Part shown: positions 27,736 to 35,626 of the stretch, piece after piece | Position numbering within the stretch: position 1 is the stretch's first letter | How the letters are laid out: each line of letters begins with the position of its first letter | The notes under the pieces: generated by a model | Databases searched by the model: none | What the model was told of the DNA's origin: nothing | Seen by the model: only the letters and a program-made list of their open reading frames with translations | NCBI GenBank assembly: GCA_028708845.1 | Contig: JAQVXZ010000001.1 | Span: 62,001 to 126,000, forward strand | Origin: Bacteroidales bacterium | Lineage (GTDB): Bacteria > Bacteroidota > Bacteroidia > Bacteroidales > P3 | DNA: 64,000 bases | Direction: 5' to 3' | Position numbers and translations under genes: made by a program

Positions 27736-28518
27736 ATGCGATACGGATTTTGTCATATAGCAATTGCACCACTTAGGAAAGAAAACAGCGAAAGAAGTGA
27801 AATGATAAGCCAACTAATCTTTGGCGACTGCTTTAAGATTCTTGAGCAAATAGAAGACAAAATCCTAATCGAGAACTTTGATGACCAATACGTGGGTTGG
27901 GTTGACCAAAAACAAACCACCGAAATAAGTCAGGCCGACTACAATGCCTACACTTCAACATCCAAACAAATAGTTACCCTCGACCAAACTTATATCAGTC
28001 AAACCAATCAAAAGACAAAGCAGAGAATAATTTATCCTATATATTTAGGTTCCCAGCTTATAGGAGAGAAATTCCAATTAGGTGATATCCTTTTTCAAAT
28101 ATTAGAACCTAAATCTATAAATAAACCAAAAACCAATATACTTTCTCTTATTACTATAGCCCTCAAATACGTTTCTGCTCCTTATTTATGGGGAGGGAAA
28201 AGCCTTTATGGAATAGATTGTTCAGGTCTAACTCAAATGTGTTATAAACAAATTGGAGTAAATATTCTAAGAGACGCAAAAGACCAAATAACCCAAGGAG
28301 AAGATGTCCTTTCAATAGAAGAGGCAGAAAAAGGCGACCTTTGTTTTTTTCATAACCAAGAAGGTAAAATCACTCATGTAGGAATATATATAGGATCCAA
28401 TCTAATCATTCATGCATCTGGTCAAGTAAGAATAGATACAATAGATCAAAAAGGAATACTCCCTCAGCATTCTTCCACATATACCCACCATTTAAATAAA
28501 ATCAAAAGATATTTATAA
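27736..28518 (+). CDS. NlpC/P60 (C40) cell-wall peptidase with N-terminal SH3 domain
   Basis: 260 residues. An SH3-like domain (residues 1-60, with SEMISQLIFGDCFKIL and YVGWVDQKQ) and a linker precede the papain-like NlpC/P60 domain. The catalytic residues are Cys162 (IDCSGLTQM), His214 (THVGIYIG) and His226 (IIHASGQV). Such enzymes cut gamma-D-Glu-diamino acid bonds of peptidoglycan stem peptides. No signal peptide is visible from this start, so it may recycle muropeptides in the cytoplasm, like dipeptidyl-peptidase VI types. It follows the DUF4294 gene directly. Confidence 0.9.
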   Translation: MRYGFCHIAIAPLRKENSERSEMISQLIFGDCFKILEQIEDKILIENFDDQYVGWVDQKQTTEISQADYNAYTSTSKQIVTLDQTYISQTNQKTKQRIIYPIYLGSQLIGEKFQLGDILFQILEPKSINKPKTNILSLITIALKYVSAPYLWGGKSLYGIDCSGLTQMCYKQIGVNILRDAKDQITQGEDVLSIEEAEKGDLCFFHNQEGKITHVGIYIGSNLIIHASGQVRIDTIDQKGILPQHSSTYTHHLNKIKRYL

Positions 28519-28530
28519 GGTTTTGTATTA

Positions 28531-28655
28531 TTAGATCTTCGTTTCAGTAAATTCTTTCTTCGTTTTAATTATTTATTTCTTTGTTTCAGTAAATTCTTTC
28601 TTCGTTTCATTTTGCTAGATCTTCGTTCTAATTTCTTCTTTCTTTGATTCAGCTC
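28531..28655 (+). repeat. Dispersed intergenic repeat, copy c (tandemly expanded)
   Basis: Contains TAGATCTTCGT twice, CAGTAAATTCTTTCTTCGTTT twice in slightly different forms, and CTTTCTTTGATTCAGC at the end. These are the same modules as at 21980-22043 and 61908-61971. It lies directly after the NlpC/P60 gene. Confidence 0.65.
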
Positions 28656-28675
28656 ATCTTTTTGTACTTGCCTTA

Positions 28676-28693
28676 GCATGGAAATGCTTTTTA
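28676..28693 (+). terminator. Possible weak terminator
   Basis: A 5-bp stem AGCAT/ATGCT with a GGAA loop is followed by TTTT. It could end transcripts coming from the clpX-NlpC side, but the short stem makes this uncertain. Confidence 0.3.
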
Positions 28694-28722
28694 ACTCTAC
28701 AGATTTTTCTATGCATTTCGCT

Positions 28723-28887
28723 GGTTTTTAGAAATAGTCTCACCCTTTTCTTGTAAAAGGTTGAAAATGAATCAATGTTCACCGTATCACACCCCTTAGT
28801 ACAGTGAGACTGTGAGACTATCACTATGTACTTTAATAGGTACGGAGTTGCACTAAGACAAGTTAGCTTAGTGCCAACACCTAAACC
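28723..28887 (+). ncRNA. Candidate structured RNA with multi-helix junction (unknown family)
   Basis: Complementary segments suggest a branched fold. P1 pairs 28723-28731 with 28881-28887 (two-base bulge). P2 is a perfect 9-bp helix, TAGTCTCAC 28735-28743 with GTGAGACTA 28812-28820. P2a is CCTTTT/AAAAGG at 28744-28749 and 28755-28760 with a 5-nt loop. P3 is a 6-bp hairpin 28828-28843 with one G-T wobble. P4 is an 11-bp hairpin 28847-28857 with 28867-28878, with one bulged base. No long reading frame covers it. It matches no riboswitch consensus I know. It ends about 100 bp upstream of the predicted hydrogenase promoter, so it may be a separate small RNA. The strand cannot be fixed from complementarity alone. 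Confidence 0.45.
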
Positions 28888-28988
28888 TTGATTTATTAAA
28901 AAATTATTTTTGATTATTCTACCTATTCTATTGATGAAAATATCTGAACATCAACTAATAAAAATTTAACTCTTTATTTTTATATATT

Positions 28989-28996
28989 TATATTTG
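28989..28996 (+). promoter_or_regulatory. -7 promoter element of the hydrogenase operon
   Basis: TATATTTG matches TAnnTTTG. It predicts a leader of about 150 nt before the first gene. The leader ends in a 6-bp hairpin (AGAACT 29107-29112 with AGTTCT 29128-29133) just upstream of the ribosome site. Confidence 0.6.
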
Positions 28997-29140
28997 CAGT
29001 TTCCAATAAAATATTGTATCATTGGGGTCTCAATACTAAGCTATTGATTGGCATATCTTTGAGGTTTAAAAGGCAATTTAGAATAATTAATTATATTTAT
29101 AAACGCAGAACTTTAACTTTTTTTTAGAGTTCTCTTAAAT

Positions 29141-29150
29141 GGAGGGATGA
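29141..29150 (+). promoter_or_regulatory. Strong Shine-Dalgarno site of the hydrogenase operon
   Basis: GGAGGGATGA lies 4 nt before the ATG at 29155. Nearly the same block recurs before the second gene (GGAGGGATGA, 29653-29662), and GAAAGGAGATAA precedes the third. Most other genes in the window lack such sites. Confidence 0.75.
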
Positions 29151-29154
29151 CATT

Positions 29155-29649
29155 ATGAATGAAACCCAATCCGATAATTGCCTAGATAATAAGGGAATTA
29201 GTAAATTAGAGCAGATTGATAATATTATTGATTTGTATGGAGGAAAGCCAAGCAATTTAATTCAAATTCTTCACGTCTCTCAGCAGATTTATGGCTATTT
29301 GCCTCTCGATGTTCAACAATTCATTGCCTCTAAAATGAAGATGCATATTAGCGAGGTTTCTGGTGTTGTTTCTTTCTATTCTTTCTTTTCCACTAAGCCA
29401 AGAGGTGAGCATACGATTTTGATTTGTATGGGCACTGCTTGTTATGTTAGGGGAGGAAAGAAACTGGTTGATGAGCTAAGAAAACAACTTTCAATTGAGG
29501 TTGGAGAGACTACATCTGATGGGAAGTTTAGTTTAGAAATTGCTCGCTGCATTGGGGCTTGTGGTTTGGCTCCCGCAATGATGATTGATAAAAAGGTTTA
29601 CAAGTCAGTTAATCCAAACAGACTCAAATCAATTTTGGCTACATATTAA
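29155..29649 (+). CDS. hydC: [FeFe]-hydrogenase gamma subunit, NuoE-like [2Fe-2S] protein (HydC)
   Basis: 164 residues of the NuoE/HndA/HydC family. A helical N-terminal bundle (LIQILHVSQQIYGYLPLDVQQFIA) precedes a thioredoxin-like [2Fe-2S] domain. Its ligands are CMGTACYVRGG near residue 96 and CIGACGLAPAM near residue 137. In trimeric hydrogenases this subunit carries one cluster close to the flavin of the NuoF-like subunit. It starts a three-gene operon; the next gene begins 16 bp downstream. A strong Shine-Dalgarno sequence fixes the start. Confidence 0.93.
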   Translation: MNETQSDNCLDNKGISKLEQIDNIIDLYGGKPSNLIQILHVSQQIYGYLPLDVQQFIASKMKMHISEVSGVVSFYSFFSTKPRGEHTILICMGTACYVRGGKKLVDELRKQLSIEVGETTSDGKFSLEIARCIGACGLAPAMMIDKKVYKSVNPNRLKSILATY

Positions 29650-29665
29650 ATTGGAGGGATGAATT

Positions 29666-32600
29666 ATGAATAAAATTAAAGATATAAATCAGTTAGATGA
29701 TATTAAGAATAATTATTTGGCTGAATATGGCAAGTATAGGTATAATGTTTTGGTTTGTGGCGGTGGCGGTTGCATTTCTTCAAATTGCCAAGAGGTGGAT
29801 GATGCAATTAGAGAGGAACTAAGTGTTTTGGGTCTTGATGATAAGGTTAATGTAATTCAAACGGGTTGTATGGGAATTTGTGCAGAGGGACCTGTTGCTC
29901 TAATACTTCCTCAAAGAATTTTCTACACTCGACTTGACCCAAAGAAGGCAAAAGATATTGTTAATCGTCATTTGGTTAACGATGAAATTTGTAACGAATA
30001 CACTTTTTTTGATAAATCTCTACAACGCTTTGTCCCTTGCATGGATGATATAGAATTCTTTAAACTTCAAACTAAGATTGTTTTAGAAAATTGTGGTCTG
30101 ATTGAGTTTAAGAATATTGATGCATATATTGCAAAGGATGGATATATTGCAGCATTTAACTCAATCACAAATCAAGACCCCGAAAAGGTAATCCAGGAGG
30201 TTGAGAAATCAGGTCTTAGAGGAAGAGGAGGGGCAGGTTTCTTGACAGGCATAAAGCTAAGGAGTGGTTTTATGCAAAAGAGCAATCAGAAATATATGGT
30301 TTGTAATGCAGATGAGGGTGACCCAGGGGCTTTTATGGACAGAAGTGTTATTGAGGGCGACCCCCATTCTATTATAGAAGGAATGATATTAGCAGCTTTT
30401 GCAATAGGTGCATCACAGGGATACGTATATATAAGAGCAGAGTATCCAATTGCAATAGATAGATTGAAAGAAGCAATAAATCAAGCAAGAGAATATGGAT
30501 TATTAGGAGATAATATATTTGGAACCATATTTAGCTTTGATTTAGATATAAGAATAGGTGCAGGAGCCTTTGTATGTGGAGAAGAAACCGCACTCCTAGC
30601 TTCAATTGAGGGGCAAAGAGGAGAACCAAAACAAAAACCTCCTTTCCCATTCCAAAAAGGGTTATTTAATTGTCCAACAATAATAAATAATGTAGAAACC
30701 TTAGCCAATATACCCAAAATAATTAGAAAAGGTGGGGAATGGTATTCAGGCTTTGGGCTGCCAAATGCAACAGGAACAAAAGTCTTTGCATTGGCTGGAG
30801 ATGTTGTAAATACTGGAATTGTTGAAGTTCCAATTGGCACAACCATTGGCACAATTATTTATAGTATAGGTGGAGGAATACCTAATAAGAAGCAATTTAA
30901 AGCGGCTCAAATAGGAGGTCCATCGGGAGGATGTGTTACAAAAGAGAATCTAAACACACCTGCAGACTATGAATCTCTCAATAAAATAGGAGCAATTATG
31001 GGTTCGGGAGGATTGATTATTATGAATGAAGACGCATGCATGGTCGATACTGCACGTTTCTTTATGGACTTCATCTGTGACGAATCATGTGGAAAATGCT
31101 TAGCCTGTAGGGTTGGAACCAAAAGAATGTTAGAAATACTTGAAAGAATAACTCAAGGAGAAGGCAAAAAAGGAGATATCGAACTCTTAGAAGAAATAGG
31201 AGAAACCATTAAACTAACAGCAATGTGTGGATTAGGACAAACAGCACCTAACCCAATTCTTTCAACAATAAGATTTTTTAGACAAGAGTATGAAGAACAT
31301 ATAAATAAAAAATATTGTAGGGCAGGAGTTTGCTCGGCTATGTTTACCTCTCCTTGCGAAAACACTTGTCCAGCCAATATTAATATATCTGGATATGTGT
31401 CTTTGGTTTCAGTTGGAAGATTCCAAGATGCCTATAATTTAATTATGCAAGAAAATCCATTCCCAGCCGTATGTGGAAGAATATGTACTCGTCCTTGCGA
31501 ATCCAAATGTAGGAGAGGAGCTGTGGATGAATCAGTTGCAATAAGAGACCTTAAACGTTTTGTTACCGACTATGCTTTCAAAAACGAAATGCCTTGGAAG
31601 GTAAAGATGACATTCCCAAAGAAAAAAGACAAGAAAGTAGCAATAATTGGAGCAGGAGCATCGGGTTTAACCTGCGCACATTATTTAGTAAACATAGGCT
31701 ATGATGTTGATGTATACGAATCGGAATCAAAACCAGGAGGAGTATTGGCTTATGGAATACCTGAATATCGCCTACCTAAAGATATGCTACAACACGAAAT
31801 AAGCCTAATTGAAAAAGAAGGAGTGAAAATCCACCTTAATACAGAAATTGGAAAGGATATTAGCTTTAAACAACTAAGAGAAGATTATCAAGCAACCTAT
31901 GTTTCAACTGGTACACAATTTCCACAAAAAATAAATATAAAAGGAGAAAATTTAGAAGGTGTAATACATGGAATAACATTCTTAAAACAAATTCACTTAG
32001 ACCCTGATTTCAAACTCCATGGCAGAGTAGCTGTTATTGGTGGAGGAAACACAGCAATAGACTCCGCCCGAACAGCCTTGAGAATAGGAGCAGAAAGAGT
32101 TATTGTATTGTATAGAAGAACCATAAATCAAATGCCAGCATATTATGAAGAGATAGTTGAAGCAGTAGAAGAGGGCATAGAAATTTTGGAACTAACGGCT
32201 CCTTTGCGATTTGTTGAAGATGAAAACAACAGAGTAAAATCCATAGAATGCATAATGATGGCATTGTCAGAATTTGACTCCTCAGGAAGGAGGAAGTCTG
32301 TTGAGGTCAAAGGCTCTAATTTTATCTTAGATGTTGATTTTGTTATCCCAGCTGTCAGCCAGTATGCCGACTTACCTTTTATTGGGAAAAATGAAATTGG
32401 ACAAACAAAATGGGGAACATTTGTAATTAATCCTGAGACAATGATGACAACTATGGAAGGAGTCTTTGCAGGAGGAGATATTGTTAGAGGCCCTGAAGAT
32501 GTTATTAATGCAATTGCTGATGGAAAGAAGGCTGCATCTTCCATTGATTTATTCTTAGGAGGGAATGGACTATTAAATAAAGGACAAAAAATAGAAATCC

Positions 32601-32764
32601 CTTTGGTTTATGATGATGACGAAATAGTCTATCACAAACAATTTGAAAAAGATATGTTGCCACCAAAAAACAGAAAGAATTCTTTTGATGAGGTGGTTAT
32701 AGGTTTCCATAAATTAAATGCAATTGCAGAATCAATGCGTTGCTTACATTGTGAAAGGAGATAA
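29666..32764 (+). CDS. hydB: Hydrogenase beta subunit: NuoF-like NADH/FMN module fused to GltD/NfnB-like flavoprotein
   Basis: 1,032 residues, about 400 more than a usual HydB/HndC. Order: thioredoxin-like [2Fe-2S] domain (Cys31, Cys36, Cys68, Cys72); NuoF core with GRGGAG (185-190) and GAGAFVCGEETAL near 298-309 for FMN and NADH; [4Fe-4S] ligands Cys474, Cys477, Cys480 and Cys520. Then, in place of the C-terminal ferredoxin domain, comes a GltD-type module. It has a two-cluster Cys region (Cys555-Cys567 and Cys602-Cys614), an FAD Rossmann motif IIGAGASG (659-666), a second nucleotide-binding motif VIGGGNTAID near 790, AGGDIVRGPED near the end, and a C-terminal RCLHC. The core should oxidise or reduce NADH; the extra module resembles the NADPH-binding NfnB/GltD proteins. 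Single reading frame, no sign of a frameshift join. Confidence 0.92.
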   Translation: MNKIKDINQLDDIKNNYLAEYGKYRYNVLVCGGGGCISSNCQEVDDAIREELSVLGLDDKVNVIQTGCMGICAEGPVALILPQRIFYTRLDPKKAKDIVNRHLVNDEICNEYTFFDKSLQRFVPCMDDIEFFKLQTKIVLENCGLIEFKNIDAYIAKDGYIAAFNSITNQDPEKVIQEVEKSGLRGRGGAGFLTGIKLRSGFMQKSNQKYMVCNADEGDPGAFMDRSVIEGDPHSIIEGMILAAFAIGASQGYVYIRAEYPIAIDRLKEAINQAREYGLLGDNIFGTIFSFDLDIRIGAGAFVCGEETALLASIEGQRGEPKQKPPFPFQKGLFNCPTIINNVETLANIPKIIRKGGEWYSGFGLPNATGTKVFALAGDVVNTGIVEVPIGTTIGTIIYSIGGGIPNKKQFKAAQIGGPSGGCVTKENLNTPADYESLNKIGAIMGSGGLIIMNEDACMVDTARFFMDFICDESCGKCLACRVGTKRMLEILERITQGEGKKGDIELLEEIGETIKLTAMCGLGQTAPNPILSTIRFFRQEYEEHINKKYCRAGVCSAMFTSPCENTCPANINISGYVSLVSVGRFQDAYNLIMQENPFPAVCGRICTRPCESKCRRGAVDESVAIRDLKRFVTDYAFKNEMPWKVKMTFPKKKDKKVAIIGAGASGLTCAHYLVNIGYDVDVYESESKPGGVLAYGIPEYRLPKDMLQHEISLIEKEGVKIHLNTEIGKDISFKQLREDYQATYVSTGTQFPQKINIKGENLEGVIHGITFLKQIHLDPDFKLHGRVAVIGGGNTAIDSARTALRIGAERVIVLYRRTINQMPAYYEEIVEAVEEGIEILELTAPLRFVEDENNRVKSIECIMMALSEFDSSGRRKSVEVKGSNFILDVDFVIPAVSQYADLPFIGKNEIGQTKWGTFVINPETMMTTMEGVFAGGDIVRGPEDVINAIADGKKAASSIDLFLGGNGLLNKGQKIEIPLVYDDDEIVYHKQFEKDMLPPKNRKNSFDEVVIGFHKLNAIAESMRCLHCERR

Positions 32765-32769
32765 TAAAA

Positions 32770-34530
32770 ATGGTAAATTTATCAATTAACAATAAGATTA
32801 TAGTAGCATCTGAGGACACTACTATATTAAAGGCAGCAAAGGATAATGGCATAATGATACCTAATTTATGCTATTTAGAAGGAGTTCATGAATTTGGTTC
32901 CTGTAGGATTTGTTCGGTTGAGGTTATTGGAGCTAAAACTCTTATGGTTGCTTGTATGACAAAGGTAAAAGAAGGAATGGTTGTTTATACCCATAGTTCA
33001 AAAGTTATTAAGGCAAGAAAAGTTCTTTACGAGCTAATGCTTTCCGACCATGCAAAGGCTTGTTTGAGTTGCAATCGTAACCTAAGCTGTGAGCTTCAAA
33101 AACTAGGAGAGACTCTCGGCATTGAGGGTAATAGGTTTGAAACAACATCATGCAGGACACAAATAGATAGGTCAATTTCCATAACAAGAGATTTATCTAA
33201 GTGTATCCTTTGCCGTAGGTGTATCACAATTTGTAATGAGGTTCAAGGGGTGGGAATATTGAATGCTCAAAATAGAGGATTTGACACCCTTATTTCACCT
33301 ACTATGGATTTACCAATAGGGAGTGTAAAGTGTACCTACTGTGGTCAATGTACTGTGGTTTGCCCAACTGGAGCATTAAAAGAAACTGATTCGATTGAAG
33401 ATGTATGGAAAGCAATAAACGACCCAAATATAAGAGTTGTCTTTCAAACCGCACCTGCAGTTAGAATAGCTCTTGGAGAATTGTTTGGATATCCAGTAGG
33501 GACATCAGTAACAGGGAAAATGGCAGCAGCAATTAGAGCCTTAGGAGTTGATGATGTTTTTGACACCGATTGGGGAGCAGATCTAACAATTATGGAAGAG
33601 GGGATGGAACTATTGCATAGATTAACAGATTTTGTTTCTGGCAAAAAAACAACACTACCAATGATAACAAGTTGTTCTCCTGGTTGGATTAAATATATTG
33701 AGAGCTATTATCCAGAGCAGATACCAAATCTTTCAACTTGCAAGTCCCCACATATGATGCTTGGAGCATTAGCAAAATCATTTTATGCAGAATCAAAGGG
33801 TTTGGATGCCAAGAAAATGTTTGTAGTTTCTGTTATGCCCTGCACTGCAAAGAAATTTGAATGCTCAAGAGAAGAGATGCAAAACGATGGAATGATGAAT
33901 GTTGATGCAGTTTTAACAACAAGAGAGCTTGGGTCAATCATTAAGCAAGCAGGGATTGATTTTGTGAACCTAAAGGATGAAAAATTTGATGAGCCAATGG
34001 GATTTTCAACTGGAGCTGCTGATATTTTTGGACTAACAGGAGGAGTTATGGAGGCTGCCCTAAGAACTGTCTATGCAATCCTTATGGGTAAAAACCTACC
34101 TTTCGACAATCTTCATATCGCTCCTATTGTTGGTTTAGACAAAATTAAGGAAGCAACAATTAAACTTGAAGGGGTTCTGCCGCAATACAAAAAATTTGAA
34201 GGCATAGAGCTTAGAGTTGCAGTAACAAGTGGGCTTTCTGGAGCAAAAATACTAACAGAGCAAATAAAGAACGGAACTTCTCCATATCACTTTATCGAAA
34301 TTATGGGCTGTCCAAGTGGCTGCATATGTGGAGGTGGTCAACCAAGAAGCCATGATCCAGAGGTTAGAGAAAAACGAATGAGTATTCTATACAAAGAAGA
34401 TGAAAATAAAAACTTACGTCAATCTCATGAAAACCCATCAATTGCAAGATTCTATGAATTGTGGGGCTCACCAGGTTGTTTTAAGTCCCATGAATACCTC
34501 CATACACACTATTTTGATAGAAGTAAATAA
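32770..34530 (+). CDS. hydA: [FeFe]-hydrogenase catalytic subunit HydA (trimeric, NAD(P)-linked type)
   Basis: 586 residues catalysing H2 evolution or uptake. The N-terminal [2Fe-2S] domain has Cys34, Cys45, Cys48 and Cys62. Next comes a His-Cys3 [4Fe-4S] site (His94, Cys98, Cys101, Cys107), then two [4Fe-4S] clusters (Cys145-148-151-155 and Cys188-191-194-198). The H-cluster loops are L1 TSCSPGW (300-306), L2 MPCTAKKFE (356-364) and L3 EIMGCPSGCICGGGQP (510-525). The small-subunit-like tail FYELWGSPGCFKSHEYLHTHY closes the protein. L1 has Ser303 where the textbook motif has a second Cys. It ends the operon; no maturase genes (hydE, hydF, hydG) are in the window. Confidence 0.95.
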   Translation: MVNLSINNKIIVASEDTTILKAAKDNGIMIPNLCYLEGVHEFGSCRICSVEVIGAKTLMVACMTKVKEGMVVYTHSSKVIKARKVLYELMLSDHAKACLSCNRNLSCELQKLGETLGIEGNRFETTSCRTQIDRSISITRDLSKCILCRRCITICNEVQGVGILNAQNRGFDTLISPTMDLPIGSVKCTYCGQCTVVCPTGALKETDSIEDVWKAINDPNIRVVFQTAPAVRIALGELFGYPVGTSVTGKMAAAIRALGVDDVFDTDWGADLTIMEEGMELLHRLTDFVSGKKTTLPMITSCSPGWIKYIESYYPEQIPNLSTCKSPHMMLGALAKSFYAESKGLDAKKMFVVSVMPCTAKKFECSREEMQNDGMMNVDAVLTTRELGSIIKQAGIDFVNLKDEKFDEPMGFSTGAADIFGLTGGVMEAALRTVYAILMGKNLPFDNLHIAPIVGLDKIKEATIKLEGVLPQYKKFEGIELRVAVTSGLSGAKILTEQIKNGTSPYHFIEIMGCPSGCICGGGQPRSHDPEVREKRMSILYKEDENKNLRQSHENPSIARFYELWGSPGCFKSHEYLHTHYFDRSK

Positions 34531-34542
34531 AACTATTAATTA

Positions 34543-34566
34543 TATCTTATTACTTCACAATCAATC
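34543..34566 (+). repeat. Direct repeat, left copy, bordering the metal-efflux segment
   Basis: This 24-nt sequence (TATCTTATTACTTCACAATC plus AATC) recurs at 43297-43320 with one change (C to T at position 14). The left copy lies 12 bp after hydA and directly before a dead IS5-type element. Confidence 0.75.
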
Positions 34567-34635
34567 TAAGACCGTTGCAGGGTAAAAGTCAACATTAAAT
34601 ACTAATATACAGCTTGTTAAGTCATATATTTTGCG

Positions 34636-34643
34636 TATTTTTG
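34636..34643 (+). promoter_or_regulatory. -7 promoter element of the dead IS5 transposase
   Basis: TATTTTTG matches TAnnTTTG, only 4 nt before the transposase ATG. Confidence 0.45.
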
Positions 34644-34647
34644 CACT

Positions 34648-35490
34648 ATGAATAAGATAGAACTCACAAGTTTTGCAGACCTTGCAGCAGATAAAAGAAA
34701 AGTCAAAGAAGTATTCTTCAATCAAATCAATTCAATAATAAATTGGGAGAAGATAGATCAACTTATCAAAAAACATTATAATAAAGGCTTTAGTGCAGTA
34801 GGCAGACCATCCTATAGTGGTTTGTTATTATTCAAAATAACATTACTACAAACATGGTATAACCTAAGTGACTATGAAGTAGAAGACCAAGTAAATGATA
34901 GGATATCTTTCAGTAAATTCTTAGGCTTGAGTTTAGAAGACAATTGTCCAGACCATAGTGTTATAAGTCGCTTTCGTACAGAAGTGACAAAAAGAAAAGC
35001 CTACGACAAACTCCTTAAAGAGATAAACAAACAATTAGTAATACATGGCATCCTAGTAAAGCAAGGGATTTTATTAGATGCAAGTGTAGTAGATACATTA
35101 AGAAAGCCAAAAGGCAAGACGGAATATGAGGTTGTTATAGATAGAGAAGAAGAGTCACAAGAAGAGCAATCAGAATCAGAATCAGAATCAGAACAAGAGA
35201 ATAGAAGTAAGCTAGTAAAGAAAGTAAAGTCAGGCGTTGATAAAGAAGCAAGGTGAGTGAAGAAGAGGGGTCGTTTACATTATGGATACAAACAACATAC
35301 AGCAACCAACGAAGAAGGATTAGTATTAGCATTAATCACAACCCCAGCCAATGAAAGCGATACAAAACATGTAGAATACGTATTAGATAAGATAGACACA
35401 GAGAACTACAAAAGCCTAAAAGCAGATAAAGGATAGAATGTAAAAGAAAAACTAAGTATTTGAGGGTTTAAACATCTTTTTAAGTCAGAA
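34648..35490 (+). pseudogene. IS5-family transposase, interrupted and truncated
   Basis: The first frame (34648-35256, 202 residues) holds the N-terminal DUF772-like domain (RPSYSGLLLFKITLLQTWYNLSDYEVEDQV) and the first part of the DDE domain (GILLDASVVDT). A low-complexity Glu/Ser stretch near residues 170-185 is encoded by a 6-bp microsatellite. A TGA at 35254 replaces the usual Trp codon of the ARWVKKRG-type motif. The same frame then continues with KKRGRLHYGYK and TTPANESDTKH until a TAG in the ADKGY region. The C-terminal third of the transposase is missing, so the gene is dead. Confidence 0.85.
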
Positions 35491-35591
35491 AAAACTTATT
35501 TATAGAGTGGGTTGGATTTTGCAACGGTCTTGAATTTCCCTTTTTTCAGACTACCCTAATGTCTATATGTTTTTTATACAAAACATCTTCG

Positions 35592-35599
35592 TATATTTG
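35592..35599 (+). promoter_or_regulatory. -7 promoter element of the response-regulator/kinase pair
   Basis: TATATTTG matches TAnnTTTG. Its position supports the response-regulator start at 35627 rather than the earlier in-frame ATG at 35567, which lies upstream of it. Confidence 0.6.
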
Positions 35600-35626
35600 C
35601 AAAAGACTAAACAAATATTATTTTTA

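Larger units (their letters stand above)
34568..35531 (+). mobile_element. Decayed IS5-family insertion sequence
   Basis: Perfect 12-bp inverted repeats, AAGACCGTTGCA at 34568-34579 and its complement at 35520-35531, bound a 964-bp remnant. The transposase inside has stop codons and lacks its C-terminal part. No clear target duplication is seen. Confidence 0.8.

Noticed and set aside
28723-28887. Known RNA (6S, tmRNA, SRP RNA, RNase P, SAM or cobalamin riboswitch)
   Set aside because: None of the conserved sequence blocks of these RNAs are present; only the branched pairing is supported.
34648-35256. Functional 202-residue protein
   Set aside because: It is the N-terminal part of an IS5-type transposase cut by a TGA. 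The downstream sequence continues the same protein in the same frame, and the inverted repeats frame the whole.
35567-35626. N-terminal extension of the response regulator
   Set aside because: The predicted promoter (-7 at 35592) lies inside it, and the receiver domain begins exactly at the ATG at 35627.
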